A DNA stretch of 64,000 bases from JACVRW01 sp963716215 (GCA_963716215.1 OY970298.1:1364001-1428000), one strand, 5' to 3'. Positions 15,390 through 23,843 are shown, counted from the stretch's first letter. A program made the numbers and translations. Notes: a model not told the origin generated them from the letters alone.

Positions 15390-15944
15390 GTGGACGAAGC
15401 CGTAGACAAGCAGCGGCTGGATCGCGACTTCACGGAGCTCTACCGGGCTCATCTGCGCGACGTGTACTCCTACGCCTACTACCGGATCGGCAACCACCAC
15501 GACGCCGAGGACCTGACCGAGCAGACCTTCGTGCAGGCGTACCGCCACTTCGACCGCGCCCAGCGCGAGTCGAACGGGCGGCCGCTGCGGCCGTGGCTCA
15601 TCCGCATCGCGCACAACCTCGCGGCGAACTACTACCGCGATCGCTCGCGCCGGCCGGTCACGCAGCTCGACGACGCGGCCGTGATCTCGGCCCCGCACGG
15701 AACCGAGGAGATGGTGGAGGGTCGCGAGGAGGTCAAGGAGGTGCTGCGCGGCGTGTCCGAGCTGCCGGACGACCGGCGCGAGGCCCTGATCATGCGCTTC
15801 GCGCTGGACATGGACAACCGCGAGATCGCGCGGGCGCTGGGGCGCTCCGAAGGGGCGACCAAGGTGTTGATACACCGAGCTATCAAGCAGCTGGAGCAGG
15901 GGCTGGAGGAGTCGGCGGGTGACCAGGCGGGTGTTGAGCAATGA
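15390..15944 (+). CDS. ECF-type RNA polymerase sigma factor
   Basis: 184 aa from GTG 15390, with TAGGCT 9 nt upstream. Region 2 reads FTELYRAHLRDVYSYAYYRIGNHHDAEDLTEQTFVQAYRHF; region 4 reads LPDDRREALIMRFALDMDNREIARALGRSEGATKVLIHRAIKQLEQ. No region 3 is present, as expected for group 4 factors. Its stop overlaps the start of the following gene (ATGA), which encodes a one-helix membrane protein that may hold it at the membrane. Confidence 0.92.
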   Translation: MDEAVDKQRLDRDFTELYRAHLRDVYSYAYYRIGNHHDAEDLTEQTFVQAYRHFDRAQRESNGRPLRPWLIRIAHNLAANYYRDRSRRPVTQLDDAAVISAPHGTEEMVEGREEVKEVLRGVSELPDDRREALIMRFALDMDNREIARALGRSEGATKVLIHRAIKQLEQGLEESAGDQAGVEQ

Positions 15945-16276
15945 GTGACGCAGAGAGGGTCGAGCGGCTGCTGCGGATGGCCTTCACCCCGGTGGAGCCC
16001 CCGGAGGCGCTGAGCGATCGGCTCGAGCGCGGGCTCACAGAGATGGCCGACGCCGCGGCGGACGAGCTGTCGGACTGGGAGCTGTCGGCGATGAGCGACC
16101 CGCGCAACTGGGCCCGCCCCGCGGCCGCCGTCGTGGTCGGCAGCATCGCGGCCGGCGGGCTGGTGCTGGTGCGGGCGCGCCAGCAGCAGAAGAAGCGCCA
16201 GGGGTCGGGCCTGCGGGCGCTGGAGCGCTCGCTGCGCGACGTCGCCGACGACCTCGAGAAGCGCCTGCGCGGCTAG
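15941..16276 (+). CDS. One-helix membrane protein, possible anti-sigma partner
   Basis: 111 aa. An N-terminal cytosolic part (RVERLLRMAFTPVEPPEALSDRLERGLTEMADAAADEL) is followed by one membrane helix (WARPAAAVVVGSIAAGGLVLV) and a basic tail. The ATGA overlap with the sigma gene implies coupled expression in equal amounts, as for sigma/anti-sigma pairs. It lacks the HxxxCxxC zinc motif of the usual anti-sigma domain, so the role is inferred from context only. Confidence 0.7.
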   Translation: MSDAERVERLLRMAFTPVEPPEALSDRLERGLTEMADAAADELSDWELSAMSDPRNWARPAAAVVVGSIAAGGLVLVRARQQQKKRQGSGLRALERSLRDVADDLEKRLRG

Positions 16277-16707
16277 GCCGACGCCACGCGTCGCGTGCTC
16301 GGCGGCGCGGTAGCGGGCGCGGCGAGGCCGGCGCCCACGCCCGCGACCCCGATCAGCAGGTGGAGGAAGTTGTCCTCGGTGTTGACCGGGATGAGGTTGA
16401 CGATCTCGTCGCCGTCACCGGCCAGGAACCCGAGGAGCGCCACCACCAGATACAGGGCGCCGAGCCCGAGCGCGTAGACCCGGGAGCTGTCGTACGAGCC
16501 GGCCACCAACAGCCCGATCGCGCCGGTGGCGATGTGCACGAGGTTGTGCCAGCCGTTCACGTCGAGCACGCCGATCAGGGCGTCGCGGGGGAGGCCATCA
16601 CCGGTGTCGAAGCTGGCGTTGTAGAAGAATCCGACGATCCCCGCGATCGTGAGCGTCGCGCCGATTACCAGCGCGAACACCTGGGCGGGGGAGCGGTCCT
16701 CTTCCAT
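16273..16707 (-). CDS. DUF4383-type four-helix membrane protein
   Basis: 144 aa from the ATG at 16707. Four hydrophobic segments are seen: VFALVIGATLTIAGIVGFFYN, NGWHNLVHIATGAIGLLVAGS, VYALGLGALYLVVALLGFLAG and NFLHLLIGVAGVGAGLAA. The NxxHNLVHIATG and NFLHLLIGVAGV motifs are typical of DUF4383, common in actinobacteria and of unknown function. Its 3' end overlaps the preceding + strand gene by 4 bp. Confidence 0.82.
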   Translation of the reverse strand: MEEDRSPAQVFALVIGATLTIAGIVGFFYNASFDTGDGLPRDALIGVLDVNGWHNLVHIATGAIGLLVAGSYDSSRVYALGLGALYLVVALLGFLAGDGDEIVNLIPVNTEDNFLHLLIGVAGVGAGLAAPATAPPSTRRVASA

Positions 16708-16762
16708 GGCCGCCTGCTTCGACGGATGATCCGATTTCCCCTGCGCACCGTAAGGATGTTTC

Positions 16763-17347
16763 GTGGCGTTAGCTGACATCCGCAACCTCGCCGACGAGGA
16801 GGTCATGCAGCTGGTCGGGGAGGGCAGCGCGCCCGCCTTCGAGCTGCTGTTCGACCGGCACGGCGGGGCGGCCTTCTCGCTCGCCTACAGGATGGTGGGC
16901 GACCGGGTCGCGGCCGAGGACATATCGCAGGAGGCGTTCCTGTCCATCTGGCGGAGCCGGATGCGCTACGACGCGTCGCGCGGGAGCGTGCGCACGTGGG
17001 TGCTCGGGATCGTCCACAACCGCGCCATCGACGCGCTGCGCCGGGGGGCGCCGCACGAGCGCCGGCGCGAGCAGTTCGAGGGAGTGGAGGAGCGGCACGA
17101 GGCGCGCGAGCGCACCGATGTCGAGGCGGCCCGGCGGGAGGAGGCGCGCAGCGTGCGCAGCGCGCTCGAAACGCTCCCGGTCGAACAGCGCCGCACGATC
17201 GAGTTGGCGTATTTCGGAGGCTTCAGCCACAGTCAGATCGCGGAGCTTCTGGATGAGCCGATAGGCACCATCAAGGGACGGATGCGGCTGGGGCTCGAGA
17301 AGCTGCGCCACCAGCTCGCGGACTTCGCGACAGGGGAATTCGCATGA
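16763..17347 (+). CDS. ECF sigma factor, SigK/SigL-like, with zinc anti-sigma partner
   Basis: 194 aa. Region 2: FELLFDRHGGAAFSLAYRMVGDRVAAEDISQEAFLSIWRS; region 4: LPVEQRRTIELAYFGGFSHSQIAELLDEPIGTIKGRMRLGLEKLRHQL. The VRTWVLGIVHNRAIDALRR joint is typical of the ECF group with RskA-like anti-sigma factors. The start is GTG 16763 with TAAGGA about 6 nt upstream. Its stop overlaps the anti-sigma start (ATGA). This is the second sigma module within 1.4 kb. Confidence 0.93.
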   Translation: MALADIRNLADEEVMQLVGEGSAPAFELLFDRHGGAAFSLAYRMVGDRVAAEDISQEAFLSIWRSRMRYDASRGSVRTWVLGIVHNRAIDALRRGAPHERRREQFEGVEERHEARERTDVEAARREEARSVRSALETLPVEQRRTIELAYFGGFSHSQIAELLDEPIGTIKGRMRLGLEKLRHQLADFATGEFA

Positions 17348-18075
17348 CCGGAGATCACGCGACACACAAGGACGAGGTCGGTGCCTACCTGCTGGGCGCC
17401 CTCTCCGATGCCGAGAAGGCGTCGTTCGAGGGGCACCTCGTGTCCTGCGTCGAATGCCAGCACGAGGTCGACCGGCTGCGGCCGGCGGCGAACCTGCTGC
17501 CGCGCTCGGTCGAGCAGGTGGAGCCGCCGCCGAGCCTGAAGCGGTCGCTGATGGAGGTCGTGGAACGGGAGGCGCAGGAGGCCGGCGGGGTGGTGGAGGG
17601 CCCCGCCCGCCGCGAGCGCGCGAGCGGGTCGCTGGGCGAGCGGCTGCGTGCGCGGCTCGGAGGATCCATGCGGCCGGTCCTCGCCGGGGGCGTGCTCGCG
17701 CTCGCGCTGCTCGCGGGCTTCGGCGTGGCGCAGCTCGGCGGCGACGACAGCGGCCGCACGGTCGTCGCGAGCGTCAAGGGCAGCGTGCTCGGCGACGCCA
17801 GCGGGCAGCTCACGCTCCAGGGCGACGGCGAGGATGGCGGCATCCTCGAGGTCGACGGGATGCCGCCCCTGTCGCGGGATCAGGTCTACCAGGCGTGGGT
17901 GGAGCGCGACGGCATGGTCGAGCCGGAGCCGACCTTCGAGGTCGGCATGACCGGTGGCGGCGCGGTCGCGGTCCCGGACGACCTGAGCGACGCCCAGGCG
18001 GTGCACCTCACGCGCGAGCCGCGCGGCGGCTCCCAGGAGCCGAGCGAGCCGCCGATTCTCACGGTCAAGCTGTAG
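17344..18075 (+). CDS. RskA-like zinc anti-sigma factor
   Basis: 243 aa. The N-terminal anti-sigma domain carries the zinc motif H-x3-C-x2-C in FEGHLVSCVECQHEVD. One membrane helix follows (RPVLAGGVLALALLAGFGVAQL, near residues 112-132), then an extracytoplasmic RskA domain (LEVDGMPPLSRDQVYQAWVERDGMVEPEPTFEV). It would hold the co-transcribed sigma factor at the membrane until released, in this class often by proteolysis. A rhomboid protease gene lies immediately downstream, but with its own candidate promoter. Confidence 0.92.
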   Translation: MTGDHATHKDEVGAYLLGALSDAEKASFEGHLVSCVECQHEVDRLRPAANLLPRSVEQVEPPPSLKRSLMEVVEREAQEAGGVVEGPARRERASGSLGERLRARLGGSMRPVLAGGVLALALLAGFGVAQLGGDDSGRTVVASVKGSVLGDASGQLTLQGDGEDGGILEVDGMPPLSRDQVYQAWVERDGMVEPEPTFEVGMTGGGAVAVPDDLSDAQAVHLTREPRGGSQEPSEPPILTVKL

Positions 18076-18095
18076 CCGTAGCTAGGTTTCCCTCC

Positions 18096-18908
18096 GTGGA
18101 GACCTGCTACCGGCATCCGAACCGGGAGACCGGCGTGCGCTGCTCGAACTGCGAGCGCCCGATCTGCCCGGACTGCATGACCTCCACGCCGGTCGGCATG
18201 CGCTGCCCGGAGTGCGCGCGCCAGCGCACCAAGGTGCGTGGCGTGTCCGCGGCAACGGACGACCCGGTGCTCACCTACGCGCTGATCGGGATCTGCGTGG
18301 TCGCGTTCGTCGGCGAGATCGCCGGCGGCGCGAGCGCCACCGGCAGCGGATTCGGGGGCAGCCGCCTGTTCGAGGAGGGCGCCCTGCAGGGCGCCGCGTT
18401 CGCGGACGGGGACTACTGGCGCGTCATCACGGCCGGGTTCCTCCACGCCGGCTTCTTCCACCTGCTCCTGAACATGTTCTCGCTCTGGATCCTCGGCACG
18501 ATGCTCGAGCCGGCGATCGGCCATCTGCGCTTCGCGCTGATCTTCTTCGTGTCCGTGCTGGCGGGCTCGTTCGGGGTGCTCCTGATCGAGCCCGACGCCC
18601 TGACGGTCGGTGCCTCCGGCGGGATCTTCGGGCTGATGGGCGCCGCCGTCGTGGTGATGCGCAACCGCGGCATCAACCCGATGGAGAGCGGACTCGGCCT
18701 CTGGATCGGCCTCAACCTGCTGATCACGTTCACGGTGCCGAACATCTCCATCGGTGGGCACATCGGCGGCCTCATCGGAGGCGCGCTGGCGGCGCTCGTG
18801 CTGTTCGACCTGCCGGACAACGTGCGCATGCCGGCCTCCGCCGCCAACGTGCTGTGCGCGGGGCTCGGCGCGGCCGCCGTGGTCGGGTCGATCGTGGTGG
18901 CGTCCTAG
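18096..18908 (+). CDS. Rhomboid family intramembrane serine protease with N-terminal zinc finger
   Basis: 270 aa from GTG 18096 (TAGGTT 7 nt upstream). The N-terminus is a B-box-like zinc-binding region (CYRHPNRETGVRCSNCERPICPDCM...RCPECA). The rhomboid core has HAGFFHLLLNMFSLWILG, the nucleophile Ser in VGASGGIFGLMGA and the catalytic His in IGGHIGGLIGG. About six membrane helices. It cleaves membrane-anchored proteins; the adjacent anti-sigma factor is a conceivable substrate, though nothing in the sequence proves it. The stop codon shares the CTAG with the opposing gene. Confidence 0.93.
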   Translation: METCYRHPNRETGVRCSNCERPICPDCMTSTPVGMRCPECARQRTKVRGVSAATDDPVLTYALIGICVVAFVGEIAGGASATGSGFGGSRLFEEGALQGAAFADGDYWRVITAGFLHAGFFHLLLNMFSLWILGTMLEPAIGHLRFALIFFVSVLAGSFGVLLIEPDALTVGASGGIFGLMGAAVVVMRNRGINPMESGLGLWIGLNLLITFTVPNISIGGHIGGLIGGALAALVLFDLPDNVRMPASAANVLCAGLGAAAVVGSIVVAS

Positions 18909-19810
18909 CCCACGGGGGCGCCGAGGTCCAGCTCGATCGAGCGCCGGGTTGGCGGCGCGGGCACCAGCTCGGGGTGCAGTAGGTGTCCGAGCAGCTCCAC
19001 GCCGTCGACCAGGCGCGGCCCGGGCCGCGAGAAGTACGCGGCGGCGTCCACGGCGTACACGCGCGCGTCGAGCAGGGCGAGGTGCTTGCGCCAGCGCATC
19101 GTCTCGGCGGCGGCCTGCTCGGCGTAGTAGCCGCAGGGCATCGACACGACCACGTCGGGCGCGCTCGCCTCGACCTCGTCCCAGTCGGCCGTGCGCGACC
19201 GCTCCCCGGGCAGGCCAAGCGCGTCCTCGCCACCGGCCAGCTCGATCATCTGCGGCACCCAGTGGCCGCCGACGTAGATCGGGTCGAGCCACTCGAGCGC
19301 AGCCACCCGCGGCCTGCGAGCGTCCTCCACGGCGCGCTCGACCGCCTCCAGGCGCTCGCCCAACTCGGCGGCCAGCCGCTCGCCCGCCTCGGGTACGCCC
19401 GCCGCCTCGGCCAGGCGCGGCACGTCCGCCATCACCTCGCCGAGCGTGGACGGGTCCAGCGAGATGACCTCGGGCGGGCGCGGCAAGCGCTCGGCCACGG
19501 CGCGTACCTCGTCGAACGACACCGCGCAGACGGCGCAGACTGCCTGGGTGACGATCAGGTCCACGTCCGCCTCGGCGAGCACGTCCTCGTCCAGTTCGTA
19601 GAGCGCCTCGCCCCGGCCCGTTCGCTCGCGCACCGCACCGTCGATCTCGGCGGCATCGAGGTCAGCCGGAATCACGCTGCGCGTGAGGTGCGGCAGCGAC
19701 TCGACGCCGGGCGGGTGGTCGCACTCATGGGTGACGGCCGCGACGCGATCGCCCACGCCGAGGGCGAAGAGCATCTCGGTCGCCGATGGGACGAGCGATG
19801 CGATGCGCAT
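18905..19810 (-). CDS. Cobalamin-binding (BtuF-like) periplasmic-binding-fold protein
   Basis: 301 aa from ATG 19810. It begins directly with MRIASLVPSATEMLFALGVGDRVAAVTHECDHPPG, the BtuF-like entry, and contains DVDLIVTQAVCAVCAVSFDEV and the helical linker typical of class III binding proteins. There is no signal peptide or lipobox, so unlike true BtuF it is probably cytosolic; such BtuF homologs are common next to metabolic genes. No BtuCD transporter is present. The stop overlaps the rhomboid stop. Confidence 0.82.
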   Translation of the reverse strand: MRIASLVPSATEMLFALGVGDRVAAVTHECDHPPGVESLPHLTRSVIPADLDAAEIDGAVRERTGRGEALYELDEDVLAEADVDLIVTQAVCAVCAVSFDEVRAVAERLPRPPEVISLDPSTLGEVMADVPRLAEAAGVPEAGERLAAELGERLEAVERAVEDARRPRVAALEWLDPIYVGGHWVPQMIELAGGEDALGLPGERSRTADWDEVEASAPDVVVSMPCGYYAEQAAAETMRWRKHLALLDARVYAVDAAAYFSRPGPRLVDGVELLGHLLHPELVPAPPTRRSIELDLGAPVG

Positions 19811-19836
19811 GTACGCGAGGATGACAAAATGCGGCG

Positions 19837-20115
19837 ATGGCACCCCTGAGCAACGACGAGATCGAGCAGCGCCTGGCTGACCTGGACGGCTGGGAGCGTG
19901 ACGGAGACGCGATCACCCGCGCCTTCAAGCTGGACGACTTCAAGGGCTCGGTCGACTTCGTCAACCGGCTCACGCCGAAGGCGGAGGAGATGAACCACCA
20001 CCCCGATCTGGCGATCTCGTGGGACACGGTGACGGTCACCCTGTCCACCCACTCCGAGGGCGGCCTCACGGCGAACGACTTCGAGCTGGCCCGGCAAATC
20101 GACGCGGTGGCGTGA
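19837..20115 (+). CDS. 4a-hydroxytetrahydrobiopterin dehydratase (pterin-4-alpha-carbinolamine dehydratase)
   Basis: 92 aa, full length for the family. The signature EEMNHHPDLAISWDTVTVTLSTHSEGGLTANDFELARQID includes the catalytic HHP. It dehydrates the carbinolamine left by pterin-dependent hydroxylases; in bacteria without such an enzyme it may serve molybdopterin or folate metabolism. No aromatic hydroxylase gene is in the window. Divergent from the cobalamin-binding gene with 26 bp between starts. Confidence 0.93.
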   Translation: MAPLSNDEIEQRLADLDGWERDGDAITRAFKLDDFKGSVDFVNRLTPKAEEMNHHPDLAISWDTVTVTLSTHSEGGLTANDFELARQIDAVA

Positions 20116-20146
20116 AAGGCCTTTGCTAGTCTCGCCGCGTCCGCCG

Positions 20147-20203
20147 ATGAGCGACGACGAACCTCCTCGAAGTAGCCCGCCGACAGACGCCGGTACGCGA
20201 TGA
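20147..20203 (+). CDS. Possible 18-codon leader ORF coupled to the CNNM/CBS gene
   Basis: Reads MSDDEPPRSSPPTDAGTR and ends in TGA overlapping the next gene's ATG (ATGA at 20200-20203). TAGTCT lies at 20127-20132. Translation of this leader would deliver ribosomes to the transporter start, which has no clear Shine-Dalgarno. Proline-rich, so stalling is possible. Existence inferred from geometry only. Confidence 0.35.
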   Translation: MSDDEPPRSSPPTDAGTR

Positions 20204-21549
20204 CCGAGCTGCTTCTGCTGCTGGCCGTTCTGCTGCTGGTGGCCGCCAACGGGTTCTTCGTCGCCGCCGAGTTCGCGCTCGTGCGCGCCCGCGAGGGCCG
20301 CGTAGAGCAGATGCGCGACGAGGGACAGCGACGGGCGCCGCTGGTGCTCGCGCAGATCGACCGCATCGACGAGTACCTGTCGGCCTGCCAGCTCGGCATC
20401 ACGATGGCCTCGCTCGGCATCGGCTTCCTCGGCGAGCCCGCCATCGCGAGCCTGCTCGAGGATCTCTTCGGCGACTCCGTGTCTCACAGCCTCTCGCTGG
20501 CGATCTCGCTCACGATCGCCTACCTCGTGACTACGGCGCTGCACATCACGCTCGGCGAGCAGGTGCCGAAGATCTACGCAATCGTCCACGCGGAGCGCAC
20601 CGCCGTACGCGTGGCGCGGCCGCTTCACTTGTTCCGGGTCGCCCTGAGCCCGCTGATCTGGGCGCTCAACTCCGCCTCGAACGGGATCCTCCGCCTCGTC
20701 GGAGTGGACCCCCGGGCGGAGTTCGAGGACATCTCCTCGTCGGAGGACCTGAAGCTGATCATCGCCCGCAGCACGCGCGGAGGGAAGCTGGACCCGGGCG
20801 AGGCGGGGATGCTCTCGGGGGTCTTCCACCTGCACGAGCAGGAGGCGCGCCAGGTGATGACGCCGATCCCGGCCGTCGTCACGGTCGACATCTCGGACAC
20901 CGTGGAGACGGCGCTGCGGCGGGCTGTGGATTCCGGCCACACGCGGATGGTGGTGACCGAGGACGGCAACACGGACCGCATCAAGGGCGTGGTGCACGTC
21001 AACTCGCTCGCGCGGCGGCTGATGACGGACGGACCGGCCGCGTCGATCGCGGACAGCGTGAAGGACGCTCTGATCGTGCCCGAGACCAAGCCGCTCGACG
21101 ACCTGCTCGCGGACCTCCAGCGCGAGCGCGCCTCGATGGCGGTCGTGATCGACGAGTACGGCCGCACGGCCGGCATCGTCACGATCGAGGACATCATCGA
21201 GGAGGTCGTTGGCGAGATCGCCGACGAGACCGACCCGGCGGTCGCCGGCATCCGCCGGCTGGCCAACGGCGACTGGTGGGTCCGCGGCCACGTGCCGATC
21301 ACGGACCTGTCCGACTACGGGCTCGCGCTGCCCGTGGATTCGGAGGCCTACAACTCGGTTGGCGGCTTCGTGTTCGGCGAGCTCGGCAGGCTGCCGAAAC
21401 GCGGCGACATGGTGCAGGTCAACGGCTATTCGCTGCGGGTGGAGTCGGTGCGCGAGAACCGCGTGGAGGCGGTGCGGATCCGCGACCACCACTCCGAGCA
21501 GCCGGGCGGCGCAACCCCCGCCCCCGCGGAGCCGCCGTTCCGTCCGTAG
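20200..21549 (+). CDS. CNNM/CorC-HlyC family membrane protein with CBS domains
   Basis: 449 aa. The N-terminal DUF21/CNNM transmembrane domain (ELLLLLAVLLLVAANGFFVAAEFALVRAR ... SACQLGITMASLGIGFLGEP) is followed by a CBS pair (VMTPIPAVVTVDISDTVETALRRAVDSGHTRMVV ... MAVVIDEYGRTAGIVTIEDIIEEVVGEI) and a C-terminal CorC_HlyC domain (GDWWVRGHVPITDL). Such proteins export or control Mg2+ and other cations. A leader ORF may couple its translation. Confidence 0.93.
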   Translation: MTELLLLLAVLLLVAANGFFVAAEFALVRAREGRVEQMRDEGQRRAPLVLAQIDRIDEYLSACQLGITMASLGIGFLGEPAIASLLEDLFGDSVSHSLSLAISLTIAYLVTTALHITLGEQVPKIYAIVHAERTAVRVARPLHLFRVALSPLIWALNSASNGILRLVGVDPRAEFEDISSSEDLKLIIARSTRGGKLDPGEAGMLSGVFHLHEQEARQVMTPIPAVVTVDISDTVETALRRAVDSGHTRMVVTEDGNTDRIKGVVHVNSLARRLMTDGPAASIADSVKDALIVPETKPLDDLLADLQRERASMAVVIDEYGRTAGIVTIEDIIEEVVGEIADETDPAVAGIRRLANGDWWVRGHVPITDLSDYGLALPVDSEAYNSVGGFVFGELGRLPKRGDMVQVNGYSLRVESVRENRVEAVRIRDHHSEQPGGATPAPAEPPFRP

Positions 21550-21601
21550 CGGGGGTCAACGTTCCCGGCAGGTGCTCGTCATCGGAGGAGGTTCTGCCGG
21601 G

Positions 21602-21871
21602 ATGTGGTGCGTCAAGCTCAGCGATTCGCAACGTGACGCCCTGATCGCGCTGGTCAAGACCCAGTGCGAGTCCGGTCCGGCGGTTACGGCCGTGCTCGAG
21701 GCGCTCTCACTGGCGCGCTGGGACGACCTCCCGGACGCCACGCTGCCATGGGACAGGGTCGGGGAGCTGGCGCGCGCGCAGGGCATCGGCGAGGCCGACG
21801 TGGTCTGGGATCTGGCCGCCGGGATGGCGGCGAAGCCGGCGAGGCCGGTGGCCTCCGGCGCTCACCCGTAG
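21602..21871 (+). CDS. Small hypothetical protein
   Basis: 89 aa, MWCVKLSDSQRDALIALVKTQCESGPAVTAVLEALSLARWDDLPDATLPWDRVGELARAQGIGEADVVWDLAAGM. A GGAGGAGG stretch lies 11-18 nt upstream. Mostly helical with no membrane segment or known motif. It converges with and overlaps the hydroxyacyl-CoA dehydrogenase gene by 10 bp. Function unknown; coding is likely but not certain. Confidence 0.5.
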   Translation: MWCVKLSDSQRDALIALVKTQCESGPAVTAVLEALSLARWDDLPDATLPWDRVGELARAQGIGEADVVWDLAAGMAAKPARPVASGAHP

Positions 21872-22650
21872 CTGTAGAAGCCCTCCCCGGCCTTGCGGCC
21901 GAGCTTTCCCTCCGCGATCAGCTCGCGTACCCGATCGGGCACGTCGGCGCCGATCGACTCGCCGATCGCGGCCGCAACGTCGAGCCCCACGAAGTCGAGC
22001 AGCGCGAGCGGCCCCATCGGGTGACCCGCCCCGAGCTTCATGCAGGTATCGATCCCCTTGGCGTCGATGCCGTTGCGCTCGAGCAGGCGTACCGCGTCGA
22101 AGAGGAAGGGGAACAGCAGCTTGTTGACGACGAAGCCGGCGGCGTCCGGCACCTCCACGGCGGTCTTGTCGAGCCGCTCGCAGAGCGAGTGGAGCTCGAG
22201 CTTGGTCTCCGCTGTGGCCTCGGCGGGAAACGACAGCTCCACCAGCTTCATCTTCTCGACCGGGTTGAACACGTGCAGCGCGCCGAAGCGCTCGGGGCGC
22301 CCGCTCGCACGGGCCAGCTCCGCCACCGACAGCGACGAGGTGGTGGTGGCGATCACGGTCTCCGCGGGCAGCAGCTGGCCCAACTTGCGATGGATCTCGC
22401 ACTTGACCTGGGCGTCCTCCGCTACGGCCTCGACGACGACGTCGCATGTCGCGAGCTCGTCCAGGTCGGTGACGATCCGGGCCGTCTCGAGCTTCTGGCC
22501 GGCCCGCTCCGCCGAGCTCTCGCTGCGCGCCCATACCGCCACCTCGTGGTGTTCCGCAGCGGTCCGCGCAAGCCCGCAGGCGATCGCCCCGCTCCCGACT
22601 ATTCCCAGCTGATGAGCCACGCTCGCACCCTTGGTTGACTGGTCAGTCAA
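21862..22650 (-). CDS. 3-hydroxybutyryl-CoA / 3-hydroxyacyl-CoA dehydrogenase
   Basis: 262 aa at most. The NAD-binding loop is QLGIVGSGAIACGLARTAAE; VVVEAVAEDAQVKCEIHRKL, ATTTSSLSVAELA, GALHVFNPVEKMKLVEL and VPDAAGFVVNKLLFPFL are the standard motifs, with catalytic His (HVFNP) and Glu/Asn. The ATG at 22650 overlaps the operator at 22635-22650; a GTG near 22617 (VAHQLGIVG) is an attractive alternative that leaves the operator non-coding. It oxidises 3-hydroxyacyl-CoA, the step before the divergent thiolase. Confidence 0.9.
   Translation of the reverse strand: MTDQSTKGASVAHQLGIVGSGAIACGLARTAAEHHEVAVWARSESSAERAGQKLETARIVTDLDELATCDVVVEAVAEDAQVKCEIHRKLGQLLPAETVIATTTSSLSVAELARASGRPERFGALHVFNPVEKMKLVELSFPAEATAETKLELHSLCERLDKTAVEVPDAAGFVVNKLLFPFLFDAVRLLERNGIDAKGIDTCMKLGAGHPMGPLALLDFVGLDVAAAIGESIGADVPDRVRELIAEGKLGRKAGEGFYSYG
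22635..22650. promoter_or_regulatory. Operator TTGACTGGTCAGTCAA between hydroxyacyl-CoA dehydrogenase and thiolase genes
   Basis: Arms TTGACTG and CAGTCAA are perfect reverse complements around GT. The left arm overlaps a TTGACT that could serve as -35 for the thiolase, with TAGGCT at 22656-22661. The same 16-bp site, one base different, lies at 32158-32173 before an acyl-CoA dehydrogenase. It resembles TetR-family operators of fatty-acid degradation genes. Confidence 0.65.
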
Positions 22651-22670
22651 TGGAGTAGGCTTACCACATT

Positions 22671-23843
22671 ATGCGAAATGGCAACGGGCGTGAGGTCGTC
22701 ATCGTCGAGGCTGTTCGGACCCCGATCGGGCGCGGCCATCCGGAGAAGGGCTACTACAAGGACACCCATCCGAACGAGCTGCTCGGCAAGACCTACACCG
22801 AGGTCATCGACCGCGCCGGCATCGACGCCGCTGACGTCGAGGACGTGATCACGGGCTGCGTCCAGCAGTTCGGCGAGCAGATGTTCAACGTCGGGCGCAA
22901 CGCCTGGCTGCAGGCCGGACTGCCCGTCGAGACGCCGGCCACCACCGTGGACCGCCAGTGCGGCTCCGCGCAGCAGGCGGTCAACTTCGCCGCCGCGCTG
23001 ATCGCCTCCGGGGTCCACGACGTCGCCATCGGCTCGGGCGTCGAGCACATGGGCCACGTGCCCATGGGCGTCGGGTTCAAGTGGGTCGACGAGGTCGGCT
23101 CGCCCTGGCCGCCCGAGATGCTCGAGCGCTACAACCTCGTCCCGCAGGGCATCTCCGCCGAGATGATCGCCGACAAGTGGGAGATCCCCCGCTCCGAGCT
23201 CGACGAGATCGGCGTGCGCTCCCACCAGCGCGCCCACCAGGCGACCGAGGAGGGTCGGTTCGAGCGCGAGATCGTCCCGTTCGCGGTCAACGGCGACACC
23301 TACGTCACCGACCAGGGGATCCGGCCCGAGACCAACATCGAGACGCTCTCCCAGCTCAAGCCGGCCTTCAAGGAGGACGGCCGCGTGACGGCCGGCAACG
23401 CCTCCCAGATCTCGGACGGCGCCGCCGCGGTGCTCCTGATGGCGCGCGAGCAGGCGGACGCGCTCGGCCTCAAGCCGCGGGCCCGCATCGTCGACCAGAC
23501 GACGGTCGGCGTGGACCCCGTGATGATGCTCACCGGACCGATCCCGGCCACGCGCAAGCTGCTCGAGCGCAACGGGATGAAGATCGGGGACATCGACCTG
23601 TTCGAGGTCAACGAGGCGTTCGCCTCGGTGCTGGCCGCCTGGCGGCGCGAGCTCGAGCCGGACATGGACCGCGTGAACGTGAACGGCGGCGCAATCGCGC
23701 TCGGGCACCCGCTCGGCTCGACCGGCGCCCGGCTGATCACCACGCTGCTGCACGAGCTCGAGCGCTCCGACAAGGAAGTCGGGCTCGTGACGATGTGCTG
23801 CGGTGGCGGGCTGGGCACGGGCACGCTCATCGAACGCGTATAG
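22671..23843 (+). CDS. Acetyl-CoA acetyltransferase / 3-ketoacyl-CoA thiolase
   Basis: 390 aa thiolase. The acylated Cys is in TTVDRQCGSAQQAVNFAA; the second site is NVNGGAIALGHPLGSTGARL (His) and the catalytic C-terminal Cys is in MCCGGGLGTGTLIERV. DRQCGSxQQ and the long loop with EHMGHVPMGVGF resemble the actinobacterial thiolases acting on sterol side-chain and other branched substrates (FadA5-like), but a simple fatty-acid role is equally possible. The start ATG has TAGGCT 9 nt upstream and no Shine-Dalgarno. Confidence 0.92.
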   Translation: MRNGNGREVVIVEAVRTPIGRGHPEKGYYKDTHPNELLGKTYTEVIDRAGIDAADVEDVITGCVQQFGEQMFNVGRNAWLQAGLPVETPATTVDRQCGSAQQAVNFAAALIASGVHDVAIGSGVEHMGHVPMGVGFKWVDEVGSPWPPEMLERYNLVPQGISAEMIADKWEIPRSELDEIGVRSHQRAHQATEEGRFEREIVPFAVNGDTYVTDQGIRPETNIETLSQLKPAFKEDGRVTAGNASQISDGAAAVLLMAREQADALGLKPRARIVDQTTVGVDPVMMLTGPIPATRKLLERNGMKIGDIDLFEVNEAFASVLAAWRRELEPDMDRVNVNGGAIALGHPLGSTGARLITTLLHELERSDKEVGLVTMCCGGGLGTGTLIERV

